Source: UBA11606 sp039815945 (GTDB lineage Bacteria > Actinomycetota > Acidimicrobiia > Acidimicrobiales > Aldehydirespiratoraceae). From it: a stretch of DNA of 21,661 nucleotides. The position numbers and the translations under genes are program-made. Shown one piece after another: positions 14,589 to 20,849 of this stretch; the stretch's first letter is position 1; every line of letters starts with the position of its first letter. The notes under the pieces are model-generated. The model searched no databases and had not been told where the DNA came from. It was given only the letters and a program-made list of their open reading frames with translations. The DNA lies in the NCBI GenBank assembly GCA_039815945.1, contig JBCBYI010000045.1, forward strand, positions 1 to 21,661, given 5' to 3'.

Positions 14589-15371
14589 TCACTCGAACTC
14601 GGGGGCTCGCTTCTCGACGAAGGCGGCGACGCCTTCGAGACCGTCGGCGCTCGCCATCGCCTTGGTGATCATCGCCGCCTCGAACTCGCTGGCGGTCTCG
14701 AGCGTGGCGTCGATGCCGTTGTAGATCACCCGCTTGGCCTCGCCGAGCGCCGAGGTGGCGCCGCCGGCGAGGGTCGTGGCGAGCTCGACCGTGGCGGTGT
14801 CGACGTCGTCGTCGGGGACGATCCGGTTGACCAGCCCCCAGTTCTCGGCCTCCGCCGCGGAGAGCACCCGGTTGGTGAGCGTGAGGTCGAGCATGCGCCG
14901 CAGACCGATGTGGCGAGCGACGAAGTACGACGACGTGCCGTCGGGGGTCACGCCGGCGCGGGTGTAGGCCATCGTGTACTTGGCGCTCTCACCCGAGACC
15001 ACGAGGTCGAAGGCACTCATGAGGCTCATGCCTGCACCGCCGGCGGCGCCTCGCACGCCGGCGACGAAGGGCTTCGGCGTGTGGTTCATCATGTGGATCG
15101 CTGCGTGGAAGTCGACGAGCATGTCGTGGGCGTGGCGGGCCATCTGGTCGCCCCAGGCGTGGAAGAGCTTGAGGTCGCCGCCCGCACAGAAGACCTTGCC
15201 CTCGGCGGTGACGGCGACCGCTTTCACGTCGTCGTCGTAGTGGATCTCGAGCATCGCCTGGCGCAGTTCTCGTGAGAACGTGGGGCTGACGGCGTTGGCG
15301 CCCTCGGGCCGGTCGAAGTGCAGCAGTGCGACGCGGTTGCGCACGTCGTAGGTGATGGTCTCGAACTCCAT
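14589..15371 (-). CDS. enoyl-CoA hydratase/isomerase family protein
   Basis: A 260-residue crotonase-fold enzyme acting on acyl-CoA thioesters. The two oxyanion-hole segments are FCAGGDL (61-67) and GAAGGAG (108-114). In the active-site turn the usual hydratase glutamate is replaced by TPDG with Asp144, the form seen in isomerases such as PaaG-type epoxyphenylacetyl-CoA isomerase, and only one acid residue is evident. It is therefore more likely an isomerase or lyase than a classical hydratase. Length is normal. ATG 15371 gives the standard family start but has no Shine-Dalgarno sequence, because a stable hairpin lies directly before it. It lies 33 bases downstream of the anti-sigma gene on the same strand. 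Confidence 0.92.
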   Translation of the reverse strand: MEFETITYDVRNRVALLHFDRPEGANAVSPTFSRELRQAMLEIHYDDDVKAVAVTAEGKVFCAGGDLKLFHAWGDQMARHAHDMLVDFHAAIHMMNHTPKPFVAGVRGAAGGAGMSLMSAFDLVVSGESAKYTMAYTRAGVTPDGTSSYFVARHIGLRRMLDLTLTNRVLSAAEAENWGLVNRIVPDDDVDTATVELATTLAGGATSALGEAKRVIYNGIDATLETASEFEAAMITKAMASADGLEGVAAFVEKRAPEFE

Positions 15372-15372
15372 G

Positions 15373-15390
15373 CGCGCACCGTAGTGCGCG
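15373..15390 (-). promoter_or_regulatory. UNCG-tetraloop hairpin abutting the enoyl-CoA hydratase start
   Basis: On the minus strand the RNA would read CGCGCAC-UACG-GUGCGCG: a perfect 7-bp stem closed by C-G on a UACG loop, the unusually stable cUNCGg type. It ends one base before the ATG at 15371 and begins 14 bases after the anti-sigma stop codon. There is no U-run. It may end or process the sigma/anti-sigma transcript or limit translation of the next gene. Confidence 0.5.
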
Positions 15391-15404
15391 GCCGAAGACG
15401 GGAC

Positions 15405-16007
15405 CTAGGAGCCGGGGAGCGCGGCGCGGAAGACGACTCGACCCGACGACGAGGCATCGCCGTCTTCGTCTTCGAGGGTGATGACGAATCGGGGATAGCC
15501 GTCGGGCACCACGCCGGCCCACAGTTCGATCTCGCCGGTGCGATTGCGCATGTGGAAGGTGCCGGCCGACACGCCGCCACCGTCGCGGCTGAGCCAGGCC
15601 TCGTAGAATTGGCCTTCCGGCGCCGGCGGGAGATCGGCGACACTGAGGATGATCCGCAGGCCGTTGCCGAGCGTGGTGAGTTCGACCTCGCCGGTGGCGC
15701 CCTCGGCGAGTTCGGTGGGCCCGAGCGCGAACACCTCGCCGGCGGGATCGTCGTCGCCTCCGAGGAGGGTGACCGCGAGTCCGGCGGCACCGGCGACGAT
15801 GAAGACCGCCGCCACGGCGCGCAGCCACCGCGGTTGGCGCGCCACCACGGGCTCGACGGCGACGGTCTCGGCGGCGATGGCGTCGACGATGCGGGCTTCG
15901 AGTTCGGGCGGAGGCTCGGCCCAGAGCGCGTCGCTGGTGAGGCGCGCCTCGAGGGCGGCCAACACATCGGCGTCGAGCGCGTCGTCGAAACGGGGATCGT
16001 CGGTCAT
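15405..16007 (-). CDS. RskA-like membrane anti-sigma factor
   Basis: A 200-residue single-pass membrane protein that should hold the neighbouring sigma factor inactive. Residues 1-60 are the cytoplasmic, acidic sigma-binding part. One membrane helix spans about 61-83 (WLRAVAAVFIVAGAAGLAVTL). The external domain (about 90-200) carries the RskA C-terminal pattern (PF10099): FYEAWLSRDGG, GTFHM and WAGVVPDGYPRFVITLED. There is no cysteine at all, so the zinc (HxxxCxxC) form of anti-sigma domain is absent, and release probably depends on regulated proteolysis, as in RskA. The ATG overlaps the sigma-factor stop as ATGA and has GAGGAG 2 bases upstream, so its synthesis is coupled to the sigma factor. 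Confidence 0.85.
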   Translation of the reverse strand: MTDDPRFDDALDADVLAALEARLTSDALWAEPPPELEARIVDAIAAETVAVEPVVARQPRWLRAVAAVFIVAGAAGLAVTLLGGDDDPAGEVFALGPTELAEGATGEVELTTLGNGLRIILSVADLPPAPEGQFYEAWLSRDGGGVSAGTFHMRNRTGEIELWAGVVPDGYPRFVITLEDEDGDASSSGRVVFRAALPGS

Positions 16008-16582
16008 GACTCCTCACCGGGAAGTACGGATCCGGAACCGGAATGGTTGCGTTCTTCTCGCAGGTATCCCAAGGCGGCCGCGAGACGTTTCTGCGTCCGG
16101 TTCAGTCGGGACTTGACCGTGCCCAGCGGGAGGTCGAGCCGGTCGGCGATCTGTTGGTGGGTGAAGCCGCCGTGATAGGTCAGCCGCACGATCTCCGCGT
16201 CGCGGGGGTCGAGTTCGTCGATCGCCTCGCGGACCTCGTGCACTTCCCACGTCCGTTCGAACGACAGCGGTTCGACGACACCGTCGACCTCGGGCTCGTG
16301 GCCGCCCTGGGTGGGGCGGTTCTCTCGGCGGATCGCGTCGATCGCGGTGCGGCGGGCGATCGTCGTGAGCCAGGGTGCGAGGTCGCGGCTGGTGTCGAAC
16401 GCGTCGGCCGACTTCCAGGCCTTCACGAAGGTCTCTTGCACGACGTCGGCGGCCAACTCGTGGTCTCGTGTCACCGTCGAGGCGACGCCGAAGACGAGGC
16501 GCGAGTACTGGCGGTACACCGCCTGCACCGCGGCGGGATCACCCCGCCGGAACCCCTCGAGATCGTCGGACACCGGCTCCAT
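16004..16582 (-). CDS. ECF-type RNA polymerase sigma factor (sigma-70 family, SigK-like)
   Basis: A 192-residue extracytoplasmic-function sigma factor. Region 2 (about 22-90) has YRQYSRLVFGVA, the DVVQETFVKAW core-binding helix (46-56) and WLTTIARRTAIDAIRR (71-86) for -10 recognition. Region 4 (about 117-170) has DELDPRDAEIVRLTYHGGFTHQQIADRL and the helix-turn-helix GTVKSRLNRTQKRL (154-167) for -35 recognition. No region 1.1 or 3. It overlaps its RskA-like anti-sigma partner by 4 bases. It is divergent from the 3-hydroxyisobutyrate-dehydrogenase-family gene over 115 bases. I find no clear ECF promoter of its own in that gap. Confidence 0.94.
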   Translation of the reverse strand: MEPVSDDLEGFRRGDPAAVQAVYRQYSRLVFGVASTVTRDHELAADVVQETFVKAWKSADAFDTSRDLAPWLTTIARRTAIDAIRRENRPTQGGHEPEVDGVVEPLSFERTWEVHEVREAIDELDPRDAEIVRLTYHGGFTHQQIADRLDLPLGTVKSRLNRTQKRLAAALGYLREERNHSGSGSVLPGEES

Positions 16583-16610
16583 GTAAGCCGCTCGCGGTGC
16601 GACGTGGGTG

Positions 16611-16626
16611 CCACCTGGCCAGATGG
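16611..16626. promoter_or_regulatory. 16-bp near-palindrome beside the dehydrogenase promoter
   Basis: CCACCTGGCCAGATGG is a 16-base inverted repeat without spacer, with one mismatched pair (position 4 against 13). It ends at the base before the -35 hexamer of the plus-strand promoter, the usual place for an activator, and lies 29-44 bases upstream of the sigma-factor ATG. No regulator gene is adjacent. Confidence 0.4.
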
Positions 16627-16655
16627 TCGACAGGGGACGCGTCGGGTCTTACGAT
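16627..16655 (+). promoter_or_regulatory. sigma-70-type promoter of the 3-hydroxyisobutyrate-dehydrogenase-family gene
   Basis: TCGACA (16627-16632, five of six consensus bases) and TACGAT (16650-16655, four of six) are separated by 17 bases. The predicted start near 16662 leaves a leader of about 36 bases to the ATG at 16698. This is the clearest promoter in the window. Confidence 0.6.
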
Positions 16656-16697
16656 GCCGCGGCCACCAGGGCACCATCACACGTGGGGGGACGGCCA

Positions 16698-17657
16698 ATG
16701 AAGGTCGGGTTCATCGGTCTCGGCAACGTCGGCGGCAAGCTCGCCGGCTCCTTGCTTCGCAACGGCTACGACCTCATGGTCCGTGACCTCGATCGCGAGG
16801 TCGCACTGTCGTTCGTCGACGACGGGGCGATCTTCGCCGAGTCACCGCGCGAGATGGCCGAGCAGTGCGATCTCGTCATCACCTGTCTGCCGTCCCCGGC
16901 CGCATCGGCGGCGGTGCTGGAGGCCGAGGACGGGCTGCTCGCCGGCCTGGGCCCCGGCAAGATCTGGGCCGAGATGTCGACCACCGACGAAGCCGAGGTC
17001 ACGCGGCTCGGCGCACTGGTGCGCGAGGCCGGAGCATCGCCGGTCGACTGTCCGGTCAGCGGCGGCTGTCACCGAGCCGCCACCGGCAACATCGCGATCT
17101 TCGCCGGCTGCGATCGTGACGTCTTCGAACGCATGTTGCCGGTGCTCACCACCCTCGGCCGTCGAGTGCTGCACACGGGCGAACTCGGCTCGGCCTCGGT
17201 GCTGAAGGTCATGACCAACTATCTCGCCACGGCCAATCTGCTCACGTGCGCCGAGGCGCTCGCCACCGCCAAAGCCGCCGGCATGGATCTCAACACCACC
17301 TACGAGGCGATCGCCATCTCGTCGGGCAACTCCTTCGTGCACGAGACCGAGAGCCAGGTGATCTTGAACGGCAGCCGCGACATCAACTTCACGATGGATC
17401 TCGTCGTGAAGGACATCTCGCTGTTCCAGGCGATCGCCGACCGTCACGACGTCCCGCTCGAGATGAACCCGCTCATGATCGAGATCTTCCAGGACGGCAT
17501 GGCTCGCTACGGCGCCCGTGAGTGGTCGCCCAACATCATCAAGCGGCTCGAGGACGCCACCGGCCTCGACATCCTCGCGCCCGGCTTCCCGGAGGAGATC
17601 GTCGACGACGAGCCCGAAGCCCCCGGCTACGAGGTCATCCCCACCGGTCAGGCCTGA
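16698..17657 (+). CDS. 3-hydroxyisobutyrate dehydrogenase-family NAD(P)-dependent oxidoreductase
   Basis: A 319-residue beta-hydroxyacid dehydrogenase. These oxidise 3-hydroxyisobutyrate (valine breakdown), tartronate semialdehyde or related 3-hydroxy acids. The N-terminal Rossmann motif is GFIGLGNVGG (4-13). TCLPSP (63-68) is the second cofactor loop. The substrate-binding signature DCPVSGG (117-123) and the catalytic Lys170 in GSASVLKVMTN are present, with a second conserved Lys238 in the helical C-terminal domain. The protein carries about 20 extra residues at the C-terminus (DDEPEAPGYEVIP). ATG 16698 is preceded by a GGGGGGA run about 7-8 bases upstream; an earlier ATG at 16608 lies before the promoter and is rejected. 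Substrate is not certain, since the family is broad. Confidence 0.93.
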   Translation: MKVGFIGLGNVGGKLAGSLLRNGYDLMVRDLDREVALSFVDDGAIFAESPREMAEQCDLVITCLPSPAASAAVLEAEDGLLAGLGPGKIWAEMSTTDEAEVTRLGALVREAGASPVDCPVSGGCHRAATGNIAIFAGCDRDVFERMLPVLTTLGRRVLHTGELGSASVLKVMTNYLATANLLTCAEALATAKAAGMDLNTTYEAIAISSGNSFVHETESQVILNGSRDINFTMDLVVKDISLFQAIADRHDVPLEMNPLMIEIFQDGMARYGAREWSPNIIKRLEDATGLDILAPGFPEEIVDDEPEAPGYEVIPTGQA

Positions 17658-17690
17658 CCGAGCGAGACCTGCGACTCGAGATCGGCGCCG

Positions 17691-17709
17691 CGTCTCAAGA
17701 TCTGAGACG
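17691..17709. promoter_or_regulatory. perfect inverted repeat upstream of the lprG-like gene
   Basis: CGTCTCA-AGATC-TGAGACG is a perfect 7+5+7 inverted repeat. It lies 34 bases after the stop of the dehydrogenase gene and 41 bases before the start of the LprG-like gene. It could be an operator for the exporter operon or a weak terminator; the following TTCTTCG is not a proper U-run. It is the main feature of this 93-base gap. Confidence 0.45.
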
Positions 17710-17750
17710 TTCTTCGCGACCTTTTGCGTCGATGCGGCGTCGTGGAGGCC

Positions 17751-18512
17751 ATGAGCCCCGCCATACACCGGATCGGGGCGGCCCTCGTCGTCGCCATCGG
17801 CCTCTTCGGCGCGTTCGCCGGACTGTTCTCCGGCGGCGATGAGGCCGAGGCGGTACCGGCCCCCACCGTCGCCGAGGTCGACCGCGACCGCCTGCCCGCC
17901 GACGCCGAGATCCTCGTCGACACGGCCGCGGCGGCGATGGCCGAGGTCACCAGCGTGCGGTTCGCGGTGGAACGCACGGGCGAGCCGGTCTACATCGACA
18001 CCGTCGAGAGCATCGAACTCGATGCGGTGATCGGGCGTTTCAGCGCACCAGCCGACGCCGATGCGATCGTCACCGTCACCGTCGACGAGAATCTGGTCAC
18101 CGAACTCGGCGCGGTCGCGCTCGGCCCCGAGATCTGGCTGTCGAACCCCATCACGGGCGAGTTCGAAACGTTGCCGCCGAGCTACGACATCGACCCGTCC
18201 CGGTTCTTCGATCCGACCGGCGGCTGGCAGCCGCTGCTCGCCGGACTCGCCGACCGCACGCTCGTCGACGACGGTGACGCCTACGTCGTGCGCGGCGTGG
18301 CCCCCGAGCGCGAACTGCGCCGAGTCACCGCCGGGCTGGTGCGCGCCGACGACGTCGAGGTCGTGCTCTGGCTCGACCCGTTCTCCGCGCTCGTCGAGCG
18401 GGTCGAGTTCTCCGTCGACGATCCCCGGTACGGGGTCAGCGCCTGGCGGATCGACCTGACCGACTACGGCGTCGGCTTCACCATCACCGCTCCCGAGGGG
18501 GTCTCGGCATGA
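17751..18512 (+). CDS. LprG/LppX-like lipid-binding protein, without lipobox
   Basis: A 253-residue exported protein resembling the LppX_LprAFG family (PF07161), whose members bind lipids such as triacylglycerol in a hydrophobic cavity outside the membrane. After a short basic start, residues 8-27 form a signal or anchor helix (IGAALVVAIGLFGAFAGLF). The mature part shows the family course: LVDTAAAAMAEVTSVRF (56-71), alternating strands, VEVVLWLDP (202-210) and the ending DYGVGFTITAPEG. The lipobox cysteine of LprG is missing; from this start the protein has no cysteine at all, so it is secreted or helix-anchored. ATG 17751 has GGAGG 2 bases upstream; ATG 17724 is an alternative. Its stop overlaps the next gene as ATGA, as in the lprG-p55 pair of mycobacteria. 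Confidence 0.75.
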   Translation: MSPAIHRIGAALVVAIGLFGAFAGLFSGGDEAEAVPAPTVAEVDRDRLPADAEILVDTAAAAMAEVTSVRFAVERTGEPVYIDTVESIELDAVIGRFSAPADADAIVTVTVDENLVTELGAVALGPEIWLSNPITGEFETLPPSYDIDPSRFFDPTGGWQPLLAGLADRTLVDDGDAYVVRGVAPERELRRVTAGLVRADDVEVVLWLDPFSALVERVEFSVDDPRYGVSAWRIDLTDYGVGFTITAPEGVSA

Positions 18513-20839
18513 CGACCACACCGGCCACCGTGCCCGCCGACGAGGCTTCCGGCGTCGAGCGCAGCCCGCGGGCGATCCTGCTCGCCGTCGCCTTCGCCGT
18601 CTTCGTCGCGGCCGACGATCTCACGGTCGTCACGACGATGCTCCGGCCGATCGTCAACGACCTCGGCCTCGTCCTGCCCGACGGCCTCGACGAAGCGGCG
18701 TGGGTCGTCAACGCCTACCTGATCGCGTTCGTGGCAGCGATGCCGATCGCCGGCCGGCTCAGCGACGTCTACGGCCGCCGGCAGGTGTTCGTCGCCGCCT
18801 ACGCACTGTTCCTCGTCGGCACGATCCTCATCCCGATGTCGAGCACGCTCGGCCCGTTCCTCGTCGGCCGCGTGCTCACCGCCCTCGGCGGTGGCGCCAT
18901 GGTGCCGGTCGCGCTCGCAGTCGTCGGCGACGTCTACCCCGAGCACAAGCGGGCCCGCGCCCTCGGCGCCCTTGCTGCGATCGAGACGCTCGGGTGGGTC
19001 TGGGGTCCGCTCTACGGCGCCATGCTCGTGCGGTTCTTCGACTGGCGCATGCAGTTCTGGCTCAACATCCCGCTGACCCTCGTCGGCGTCGCCTGGGTGT
19101 GGTGGGCGCTCGCCGGACATCACCGCCCCGATCCCGGTCGGCGAGTCGACTGGGTCGGTGCCGGTCTGCTCACCGGCGCCCTCGTCTCGCTCGATCTCGC
19201 GCTCCTCGGCAATGCCGAGGTGCAGAGCGTGACCGGTCTCGATCAGCTGCGCGGCGATGCCGGCGGTTCGATCGACTTCCGTTGGTTGTTCCTTGTCGCC
19301 GCCGGCCTCTCCTGGGCGTTCGTGGTCCACCAGCGGACGCACCCCGACCCCGTGGTGGAGCGCGGCCTGCTCCGAGGTCGGGGGATTCCGACCGCCCTCG
19401 TGGTGAATCTCCTCGTCGGCGCCGCCCTCGTCGTCGCCATGGTCGACGTGCCCATCTTCGTGAACGCCGTCGAGCTCGATCTCGAGCGTTCGGCGGTCGT
19501 CGCCGGGTTCCTTCTGTCGGCGCTCACGGCCGGAATGGCGATCACGTCCTACGTCGGTGGTCGCATGACCGAACGCACGTCGGTTCGGTTGCCCGTGCTG
19601 CTCGGCGTCGCCGGCGTCACGGTCGCGTACCTGTGGATGGGACTCACGTGGGCGCCCGACACGGGCCGAGTCTGGCTCGCGGCGATGCTCGCCCTGCTCG
19701 GCTGCGGACTCGGGCTCACCGTCGCCCCGACGACCTCTGCGGTCGTCGACGCCGCCCACCCGGATCAGCGCGGCAGTGCCGCCGCCGCGGTCATGGTGGT
19801 GCGGCTGATGGGCTTGTCGGTCGGACTCGCCGGACTCACCGCCTGGGCCCTCAGCCGCTTCAACGCGCTCCGCTCGAGCATCGAGCTGCCACCGCTCGAC
19901 GACCCCGCCTTTCAGGCGGCGGTGATCGACGCCCAGCAGACGCTCACTGCCGATGCGATCGGCGAGACCTTCCTCGCCACCGGCGTCGTCGCCGCGCTCG
20001 CCCTCGTCTTCGCCTGGCGCCTACGCCCCACCTCCATGTCCGTTTCAGGCCTGTCCTCCCCCGAACCCGCCTCCCAGCGAGAGGAGCTTCCCGTGCTCGC
20101 CACCATCGATCAGCCCCGCCCCGTCGGCGCACCGACGCCACCGATCGGTCGCCCCGTGCTCATCGGTGCGGGTGCCGCCTTCGCCGTCGTCGTGATAGCG
20201 CTCGTCGGCGCGCTCGTGTGGATCAACCGGCTCGCGTCCGACCTCGAGGACACCCAGTCTGCGTTCGCCGCAGTCCAGGCCGACCTCAACGCATCGGAGA
20301 CCGCGCTTGCGACGACCCAGGACGACCTGGCCCGGGTCGAGGCCGGCTCGGCGCTCTTCGCGTCGCAGGTCCAGGGCTTCGCCGACCAGATCATCGAGCT
20401 GCAACCTACGGTCGACGAGGGGCTCGATGATGCGATCGAAGGCATCGACGAGTTCGCCGCGTCGACCCTGACCTTCGACGTCGCGGTCGACGAGACCGTC
20501 GAGATCGCGACCGACGTGGTGATCCGCCGCACCGTGGAGGTGCCGATCAACACCGAGATCCCGATCAATCAGGAGTTCGACACCACGATCACGATCGACG
20601 GCCCGTTCGGCATCGACGTGCCGCTCGACATCACCGTGCCCATCGACGTGGTGGTGCCGGTCGACGTGGTGGTCGACATCCCGATCGACGAGACGGTTCC
20701 GGTCAACACCGAGGTGCCGATCAACGTCGACGTTCCGATCGGGATCGACATCTCCGAGACCGAACTCGCCGAGCTGGCGACGTCGCTGTCGGAGGGGCTG
20801 CGACAGCTCCAGGAGATCCTGCGCGGCATCGAGAGCTGA
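18509..20839 (+). CDS. P55-like MFS exporter fused to coiled-coil and hexapeptide-repeat domain
   Basis: A 776-residue protein in two parts. Residues 1-505 are an MFS drug/lipid exporter of the 14-helix type. They show AADDLTVVTTML in helix 1, motif A as GRLSDVYGRRQVF (82-94), a GGGAMVPVALAVVGDVYPE segment (127-145), and a long loop (about 450-482) before the last helix. Paired with an LprG-like protein, it resembles mycobacterial P55 (Rv1410c, about 518 residues), which exports triacylglycerol and related lipids. After a proline- and serine-rich linker (506-547) comes an extra helix (548-571), a coiled coil (about 573-640) and ten proline-marked hexads V-P-[IVL]-[ND]-x-x (about 678-747), then a final amphipathic helix. 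The helix count puts the extension outside the cell only if the extra segment spans the membrane. I know of no such extension in P55. Confidence 0.88.
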   Translation: MTTTPATVPADEASGVERSPRAILLAVAFAVFVAADDLTVVTTMLRPIVNDLGLVLPDGLDEAAWVVNAYLIAFVAAMPIAGRLSDVYGRRQVFVAAYALFLVGTILIPMSSTLGPFLVGRVLTALGGGAMVPVALAVVGDVYPEHKRARALGALAAIETLGWVWGPLYGAMLVRFFDWRMQFWLNIPLTLVGVAWVWWALAGHHRPDPGRRVDWVGAGLLTGALVSLDLALLGNAEVQSVTGLDQLRGDAGGSIDFRWLFLVAAGLSWAFVVHQRTHPDPVVERGLLRGRGIPTALVVNLLVGAALVVAMVDVPIFVNAVELDLERSAVVAGFLLSALTAGMAITSYVGGRMTERTSVRLPVLLGVAGVTVAYLWMGLTWAPDTGRVWLAAMLALLGCGLGLTVAPTTSAVVDAAHPDQRGSAAAAVMVVRLMGLSVGLAGLTAWALSRFNALRSSIELPPLDDPAFQAAVIDAQQTLTADAIGETFLATGVVAALALVFAWRLRPTSMSVSGLSSPEPASQREELPVLATIDQPRPVGAPTPPIGRPVLIGAGAAFAVVVIALVGALVWINRLASDLEDTQSAFAAVQADLNASETALATTQDDLARVEAGSALFASQVQGFADQIIELQPTVDEGLDDAIEGIDEFAASTLTFDVAVDETVEIATDVVIRRTVEVPINTEIPINQEFDTTITIDGPFGIDVPLDITVPIDVVVPVDVVVDIPIDETVPVNTEVPINVDVPIGIDISETELAELATSLSEGLRQLQEILRGIES
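20081..20095 (+). promoter_or_regulatory. internal ribosome binding site and GTG start within the exporter gene
   Basis: GAGGAG (20081-20086), 6 bases, then GTG (20093-20095) in the exporter frame (codon 529). It would start a 248-residue protein with a short N-terminal tail, one membrane helix, the coiled coil and the hexad repeats. It sits in the linker exactly between the transporter and the extension, so it looks like the start of a formerly or still separate gene. Confidence 0.55.
20540..20749 (+). repeat. hexapeptide-repeat coding region (V-P-[IVL]-[ND]-x-x)
   Basis: Prolines fall at residues 679, 685, 699, 705, 711, 717, 725, 731, 737 and 743, mostly 6 apart, each followed by I, V or L and usually N or D. 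At DNA level the units share blocks such as GTGCCGATCAAC and ACCGAG but differ in synonymous positions, so the repeat is old and kept at protein level. Alternating hydrophobic residues suggest stacked beta-strands. Confidence 0.7.
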
Positions 20840-20849
20840 GTTCACCGGG

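Noticed and set aside
16842..18521. 559-codon minus-strand frame opposite the dehydrogenase and LprG-like genes
   Set aside because: No motif, composition typical of antisense reading, and it would cross a clear promoter and two well-supported plus-strand genes.
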